From: Leptura quadrifasciata
Lineage: Eukaryota > Arthropoda > Insecta > Coleoptera > Cerambycidae
Assembly (NCBI GenBank): GCA_963675555.1
Contig: OY776674.1
Location: forward strand, 128,316,274 to 128,380,273
Reading direction: 5' to 3'
DNA: 64,000 bases
Shown here: positions 57,735 to 64,000 of the stretch, in pieces
How the letters are laid out: every line of letters starts with the position of its first letter
Numbering within the stretch: position 1 is the first letter of the stretch
Program-made: the position numbers and the translations under genes
Notes under the pieces: generated by a model
What the model was told of the DNA's origin: nothing
The model's input: only the letters and a program-made list of their open reading frames with translations
The model's database searches: none

Positions 57735-57957
57735 TCTGATAAACCGTACAAATAACTACAACAATTAATTTTTACAGTAGGACTGATTTCTGTTCGCTCT
57801 CTATCGGAATTGATTAGTAGAATTATGATGTAAGCAAAATTTCATGCAAAACCTCAGTCAGATATGAGCAAATATTACACTTTTATATAAAAAAAATTGA
57901 TGCATCTATTAAAAAAATATGAGTTCAGACTGCATGGGACTATTTGCTTAAGTATAT
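57735..57957 (-). promoter_or_regulatory. 5' flank/UTR of the Ldh2-like gene
   Basis: The roughly 40 bases next to the ATG resemble the flank of the exon-1 copy at 5345-5385 (both contain GATAAA...AAATA...AATTAATTTTT), so the duplicated unit included the 5' UTR. No TATA box can be assigned with confidence. The LINE end at 57958 limits the preserved upstream region. Confidence 0.4.
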
Positions 57958-58210
57958 AATAATAATAATAATAATAATAATTTATTGCCTAACATATAAA
58001 AATACAATTACAGGACAAACATGAACAAAATAATACTAATAAAGTAGACAGCTGTGGTGGTAACGTTACAAATATATTAATATTATATTTATAAACTGTA
58101 ATAGAGTAACATGTCTATAATTAAGTAATAAAATAAAATGGTGCTGAACTAAAGAATAGAGAATTGAAGTAAAATACATAAGAAAATAATAAAACGAAAC
58201 ATAAATATCT

Positions 58211-58983
58211 ATTAAAACATAATATTTTTAGTCGCAAACTCCTCTATAAAATCCTTATTTTACTACAAGGAACATAACCAGACCCAACAGCTACTCTCCT
58301 GGCTATGTGCCTCGCCGAGCGCTGAATTACAAGTTACAAGTCTGGCGCGTTAAGTGTAATAATTGCATATTACCATCAAAACGCTAATGCTTCGATTGCA
58401 ACAAACACCAGCCGATCTACTTGATCCTACTTAAAGAAGCTCTCTTGCCAGCCATCACACACCACTTGCAGAAAGTAGTTTCGAGCTGTTGGCTCTCGTC
58501 AGTACAAGGTAGGCATGTGACGACCGACACGAGGATCCGTTGATTATTTGGTACATCCGGTATTTTTACAATAGCGACATGTAAAATAGTCAGCAGACGC
58601 CATCCAGCATGTCGCTATTGTAAAAATACCGGGATGTACCAAATAATCAAAGGACCCTCGTGTCGGTCGTCACATGCCTACCTTGTACTGACGAGAGCCA
58701 CCAGCTCGAAACTGCAGTCTGCAAGTGGTGTGTGATGGCTGGCAAGAGAGCTCCTTTAAGTAGGATCAGTCCTTCGGCAGGTGTTTGTTGCAATCGGAGC
58801 ATTAGCGTTTTGATGGTAATATGCAATTATTACACTTAACGCGCCAGACTTGTAACTTGTAATTCAGCGCTCGGCGAGGCACATAGCCCGGAGAGCAGCT
58901 GTTGGTTGCAGTCTGGTTATGTTCCTTATAGTAAAATAAGGATTTTATAGAGGAGTTTGCGACTAAAAATATTATGTTTTAAT
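58211..58983. repeat. Near-perfect 770-bp palindrome
   Basis: The left arm 58211-58581 and the right arm 58605-58983 are inverted copies with only a handful of differences. They meet at a 20-25 bp spacer around 58592. Each arm starts ATTAAAACATAATATTTTTA. The matching 12-mer ATAAATATCTAT at 58201 and 59013 may be a target duplication, but then 29 bases right of the palindrome belong to the element. There is no coding potential. It lies inside the 3' UTR of the degraded LINE. Confidence 0.85.
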
Positions 58984-59494
58984 ATTCCGCCCTCTAAAAG
59001 CACATTTGAACTATAAATATCTATGTTAGTATATGTATACATACGTATCCATAATCTATAAATAAATAGGTGTAGTGACATTTTACTATTAGCTGTGAAG
59101 GCTAAGGTAAAAGCATTGATAATTTCCTAAATTGTACTTCAATTGATATCACATACATCTAATATTTTATTGAAGTTATTACACATAACATGTAGTGGGG
59201 ATCTAAGAAGGACATTCATTTTAGATGTGGTGCAAAAAATGTGTGAGTTTGACGTGTAGTTATTCGAGGAACATGAAAAGCAAACATACTTAAAAGCACC
59301 GGACTGTATAATTTGCTGTGAAATAGATTATATAAAATTTTCAGACTATTTATTATACGCCGTAATTCCAAACAATTAAGATTAAATTTCTCAGGAAGTG
59401 TTGGAGAAAAGCCATCAATTCTTAAGGATAAGAATTTCAGAGACTTTCTCTGTACATTTTCGATAGCGTTCTTATAACAGGTGTAGTGCTGGTA

Positions 59495-60933
59495 CGGTCG
59501 TGAGCAAATAAAATAGGACAAGTCTTATAACGGTATTTTGCTAAAATCTAGTTGTGTACATCTTACTTTAATTCTTGTGACATTGTCAGTTAGTTGTCAT
59601 AATTTATTGCGTGTGCAAAAAACTAATATGCCTCATATAAGCGATTTAGTTAAATCTGGAGTTATTGCTAAAGCAGAAGATGGATGGTCAATGAGACAAA
59701 TTGCACTGCGTTATAATATTGACAAAAATTCAGTGTGTAACATTTTAAGAAAATGGAGAATAAACGGTACGATTAGTAGAAATGCTGGATCAGGGCGACG
59801 AAGGATATCAACTCAACAACAAGATTTGCAATTGGTAAATGCTTTAGTAGAAAATCCATTTTACCCAGTTATTCAGGCTGCTGAAGAAACGAATTTTCCT
59901 GGATCGAGTAATAATGGTCGCCGGCGAGTAAGAGAATCGGAGCTACGCTGTCATGCAGCAGCACAGAAATTACTTACTTACTTACTTAAAGTTGAACATA
60001 AAGAAGCTTTAGTAAAAATTGCTCTTGAATTTTTAGCGCATGATGTAAGTTTTTAGAACAAGGTAATCTTTACAGACGAAAAAACTTTCTAGTCAACACA
60101 CAGCGGTCGTATTCGTGTTTTCTGCCCTCCGAATACTCGATTCGACGAGAAATATATATCTAACAATGATAAAAGTGGTAGGTTTTCCGTCAATATGTGG
60201 GCTTGGATATCGGCACGTGGTCCTGGTGTTTTGTGGTAAATTGAGGAACGATTTAATAGTGAAACGTATATTAGGATTTTAGATAATATCATGCTGCCTT
60301 CTGTGTCACAATTATTTCCTAATAATGAGTTCATATTTCAACAAGACAATTGTTCCGTTCATACTGCTCATACCGTAACTAACTGGTTTCAAGATAACAA
60401 CATCAATGTTCTTAACTGGCCCCGTCATAGTCCAGATCTTAACCCTGTGGAAGAAGTATGGGGACTACTCGTAAGAAGTATCCAAAAACGAAATGTGAGA
60501 CCTCAGAATGCCGACGAATTACTGAAAATAGTAAATAATGCATGGGGAAATATTATTACTAATGATTATTGTATAAGCCAAACAGACTTATAGAAGTCAT
60601 AAACAGAAATGGTGCAATAACGAAATATTAATAGTTAGTTTCTTGTTAAGTAGGATATCCTTTGTCTCTTTGATCCAGGATTTCTACTAATCGTACCGTT
60701 TATTCTCCACTTTCTTAAAATGTTGCACACCAAATTTTTGTTAATGTTATAACGCAGTGCAATTTATCTCATTAACCATCCATCATTTACTATAGCAATA
60801 ACTACGGCATTAAAATAAAAAATAAATTAAAAGTGATATCTGTTTTATTTCGGCTACCCATATATTACATATTCAAATAGAGTCAGATTTACATTAGAAA
60901 AAAGTTGTCCTATCTTTTTCTGCTCACGACAGT
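59495..60933 (+). mobile_element. Tc1/mariner element inserted in a LINE, TA duplication clear
   Basis: It begins CGGTCGTGAGC and ends GCTCACGACAG with TA on each side (59493-59494, 60934-60935). Taking it out restores a continuous reverse-transcriptase frame on the minus strand (SKLEYCSIVW into YQHYTCYKNAIE). The right arm (about 60660-60933) is an inverted copy of the left end including the first roughly 150 bp of the transposase gene. Confidence 0.85.
59628..60593 (+). pseudogene. Tc1/mariner transposase, several stops
   Basis: From ATG 59628: MPHISDLVKSGVIAKAEDGW, QIALRYNIDKNSVCNILRKW (HTH), a basic linker GSGRRRIST, then a frame break near 60050. It continues FTDEKTF, SVNMWAWISARGPGV, FIFQQDNCSVHTAH and RHSPDLNPVEEVWGLL, so the catalytic D, D and E are all present. 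Stops occur at 60054 and around 60090 and 60238. Confidence 0.8.
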
Positions 60934-62200
60934 ACCAGACTATCGAGCAGTATTCAAGTTTGGATCTTACGTAGTAATAGTAGAGTGTTCTTAAAGCAAA
61001 CTCATTAGAGAGCGAATGTCAGTTTCTAACATTAAAACCTAACATTTTAAAGGCAGATGATGTTACTTGTGCCTCATGATTCAAGAAAGTTTTTTGGTCA
61101 AATATTACACTTAAATCTTTTATTGTTGCAGAATGTTCAAGCACTTGCGAATTTAAGGACTAGCCAAACACAACTGGATTAGATTTTTTTATATAAGAAA
61201 CAACCTTATATTTTGATGCATTCAAATGACGATTGTTTTGGTTGCACCAGTTTTCTACTATTTCTGGTTGTGCTAGAACGTTTTCGCAATCATCTATGCT
61301 GCTTATTTCTGGAAAGATCATATCATCTGCAAACAGTAGTTGGTCACGTTATATTACGTTTACGAGATCATTTAAAAACAACAGAAAAAGCAGTGGTCCG
61401 AGATTGGAACCTTGAGGTATATCTTAAGTTGCCGTAAATAGTTCAGATTCATATCCAAAATATATTACCTACCATTCTCTGTTATATAAATATGACCTCA
61501 AAAAAGTTATAAAACAGCAACTAAAACCATTAGTATATATCATACCTACCTGATCTTGTAAAGCATATATTTTTTATATAAACTGAGTTATCAAATATAA
61601 TTTAGAAGCAGTGGATCGCATTTCCATGAAGTCACGCTGAAAGGTAATATTAAAGATTTTACAGAGTCACAGATGCGAGCATTCAATGCTATTTCAAAAA
61701 CTGTGGCAAAATTGCAGAGAATTACTATGGCACTGTAGTTGCTTATTTCCGCTGCATTTCCAGATTTGGAAATAGATTATGACATAATTTAGTTAGTTTC
61801 CAAAAATCAGGAAATACGGCTGTTTTAGCGATAAGTTGTAGATAATATGAAGTGGAGAAAAGAAGGAATTTTTTTATGACCTGATATCATCTTAGTCTTA
61901 AGCCTAATATATATATATAATTTCGTCTTCGGTAAGATAAGAAATCTTAAAACATGACACGTCCCTGTAGGTATTGCTAGTTACTCTGTCACTAGAGGGC
62001 AGATAGACATTACTGAAAAAAATACCAAAACCATTAACAATTGATCCAGGGCTATCATAAGTATTTTTTTCATACGTAAGTAAACCAGGGACCCTCAATG
62101 TGCCTTTTTTTGTATAAAAGATCAAAAATATAGTCAGGAACGGATATAGGGGTGCCCTAAATATAGAACTAAGTTCTAATGTATATAGTTCATTCAAAGC

Positions 62201-63654
62201 ATACCTAACAAAATAATATGCAGCTCATCATCAACCAAGTTGAAATGAAAATTAACTTAAAAAATATATATAAAAGTACATAATATATTAAAGAATTTAA
62301 CAGAGTAAATTGAAAAAGAGAGGTGAGTTAATATAACAATAACGCATAATAGTATGTGAAATCAAAATGTTAGTTGTTTGAGTGGGTAATTAGGAGATAT
62401 TTTTATATAACCTAATTTATTTAATACAGGTAGTCGAAATAAATAATACATATTGATAAATATAGATATGCTGTTTTGTTTGGTACACTATTATTATCAT
62501 TATCTATTTAATGTGTTTCGAAATTACAAAATACATATGAATTGAGTTACACTGTTAATACAGGATATTCCTAAAAATCATATTTTAGAATAATAAATTT
62601 TCTTATTTCAATTTTACATTAATTCAAGTTTTTGGTCGACGTAAAAGACAAAGCTTTCTGTGTGGTTCCTACAAACCAAAATGGTAATTAAACACATATA
62701 TTTTTGGTGCACCTAGTTGTCAGATAATATCACAATAGGTACCTAATTATTACTGATTCTACTAGGGATTCACATATAACCATTATATTTTTCTTTTTTA
62801 ATATGTCCCTTAAAATGAAGAATTTATGTGTGAATTGCTTAATTTTTCTTGTGATATAAGTTACATACTCATTCCATCTTAGGTAATGATCAAGCATAAC
62901 TCCTAAGTATTTTATTTTAATTGTTTTTATTTGTATATTAAGATATATACAATTTGTTTGTTGTAAACGTGTATTGTTAATTAATATAGTATTTCTTAGG
63001 AAGGTGCATCATTTGTTAATAATGTGACATCATTATAACAAGAAGTGTTTTATGGCTAATGTTAAAATTTATATAATAATTGCATTTGATTTAACTGTAA
63101 CAGCGGCAAAACCCACACTAGGATTTACCAATCAACGTCAATACGGTAGTAGCAACAGCTATCGTACAGGTTTTATGATTACAAACCTCAGTCACTCAGT
63201 CCTATCACCTATGGTTTTAATTATCAACTAAGCCGCATACTAACTGATCAAATGAATATTTCTTAGATTTTACTGCGGCATTTTAGCAGAAATGCCTTAT
63301 AATGAAAAATAAAACAGTGAATTGTTCACCCAGGAGTTAAATTTTACAATTATAATGCGATTCACAAGTGTCAGATTTTTTAAATCAAATAATACAAGGT
63401 TTTGAAAAAGATATTTTGTCGATTTATGTGGTATTAAGTCAGTTTCGAGGCAATAGCTTATTGAAAATCATTTAACTTTAATTGCAAGGAATTTATTAAG
63501 CATTATAGTGATCATTGGTTGATGATAACTTCCAGGTTTATTTTCGTGAAGAAAGCACTGGCGCAAATCTTATTCAAGACAACAGAAATCACACCTAGGC
63601 AAGCCATTCACAATTTAAACGACTGGCGGATATATCATAGTTTTTGCAGGGCCA
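62201..63654. other. Right-edge sequence, mostly unassigned
   Basis: Besides the LINE fragment at 62810-63000 no coding or repeat structure is evident. Confidence 0.4.
62810..63000 (-). pseudogene. LINE reverse-transcriptase fragment
   Basis: The minus strand reads NTILINNTRL, then IKYLGVMLDHYLRWNEYVT and YITRKIKQF. This is the thumb/post-RT block (YLGV-LD-L-W--H) of jockey-type LINEs. Confidence 0.6.
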
Positions 63655-63985
63655 CTTTATGGTAGGTGCTCACTGGCTAATAACAATGTGGGTGCAGATA
63701 TTGCGATACTGCAATTGAAACTGAGGAACACATACTTTGTGAATGCAAAGTGTTAGTCCGCACTAGGCTAAAATTCCGAGAACAGGCGGAACTAACGCCG
63801 GAAGACATGGGAAATTAGCCCCCAGGAAAATCACAAGCTTTGTAAAAAGTCTGGGAATCCTGGGATAACCACTAGATGTAGGGCAAATCACAAAAGATCT
63901 TTTAGGTCGAAGTGAAGTAAGGCTGTTCGATGTCAAACGACCCCGTAAAACAATCTACAATCTACAATGGTAGGTGCTCAAGATG
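63655..63985 (+). pseudogene. LINE C-terminal zinc-binding fragment
   Basis: It reads CRYCDTAIETEEHILCECKV and then LKFREQAELTPEDMG, a CCHC-like motif (C-x2-C-x8-H-x3/4-C) found at the C-terminus of many R1/I/jockey-type ORF2 proteins. It runs off into stops. Confidence 0.5.
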
Positions 63986-64000
63986 ATGCAACAATAATGA

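Larger units (their letters stand above)
57958..62200 (-). pseudogene. Degraded jockey-type LINE, minus strand, with two inserts
   Basis: From right to left the minus strand reads KISYLTEDEI (near 61920), NYSAIVILCNFATVFEIAL (near 61720), PQGSNLGPLLFLLFLNDLVN (near 61400), LLFADDMIFPEI, EIVENWCNQNNRHLN, and RTLYYYYVRSKLEYCSIVW (to 60936). After the Tc1 insert it reads YQHYTCYKNAIENVQRKSLK and IINSLKILYNLFH (59216-59492). The 3' UTR continues left, is split by the palindrome at 58211, and ends with AATAAA and a TAA-type trinucleotide tail at 57958-57981. Scattered stops and frameshifts are present. Confidence 0.7.

Overview
The window looks like an AT-rich, repeat-dense insect nuclear genome segment. 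The signs are GT-AG introns, non-LTR retrotransposons, Tc1/mariner, pogo and Harbinger transposases, MITEs and SINEs. A beetle-like genome is my guess from the repeat mix; the species cannot be told. There are no bacterial operons, rRNA operons, CRISPR arrays or viral genes.

Host content. One host gene can be read completely. It lies on the minus strand from 57734 (ATG) to 11948 (stop), in eight exons (57563-57734, 28231-28389, 27117-27305, 23087-23202, 18738-18836, 18115-18310, 12983-13137, 11948-12106). All splice phases agree and the product is 414 residues. It is an Ldh2/YjmC-type (malate/ureidoglycolate/sulfolactate dehydrogenase family) NAD(P)-dependent oxidoreductase with an N-terminal extension that looks like a targeting peptide. 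About 1.2 kb of coding sequence is spread over 46 kb, mostly because the introns are full of mobile elements. A second copy of its first exon and upstream flank lies at 5189-5344, which suggests a tandem paralogue running off the left edge.

Mobile content from left to right. 2.6-4.4 kb: a mariner-like element with roughly 500-bp inverted ends. 5.8-6.8 kb: a broken PIN-CXC gene. 8.5-9.7 kb: a tRNA-type SINE and a LINE 3' end. 11.2 kb: a 5S-rRNA-derived SINE. 12.2 kb: an RT remnant. 13.4-17.8 kb: a MITE and a 3.9-kb long-TIR element carrying a PIN-CXC gene interrupted by a LINE. 20-26.6 kb: a SINE, a pogo transposase, a Harbinger fragment and a nearly intact Tc1 element. 29.4-41.6 kb: nested LINEs, including one with two intact ORFs, then another RT remnant and SINE. 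44.7-51.4 kb: a MITE cluster, a SINE and a pogo-like element. 51.4-56.8 kb: a 1.9-kb palindromic element split by a second PIN-CXC element, which itself received a 5S SINE. 58-62 kb: a degraded LINE split by a nearly perfect 0.77-kb palindrome and by a Tc1/mariner element.

The most unusual item is the PIN(FEN1-like)-CXC gene family. Three copies occur in 64 kb, and two sit between related long terminal inverted repeats with apparent TA target duplications. This suggests that the gene belongs to a DNA-transposon lineage. Next is a SINE with a 5S rRNA-type pol III promoter, two copies of which have clean target-site duplications.
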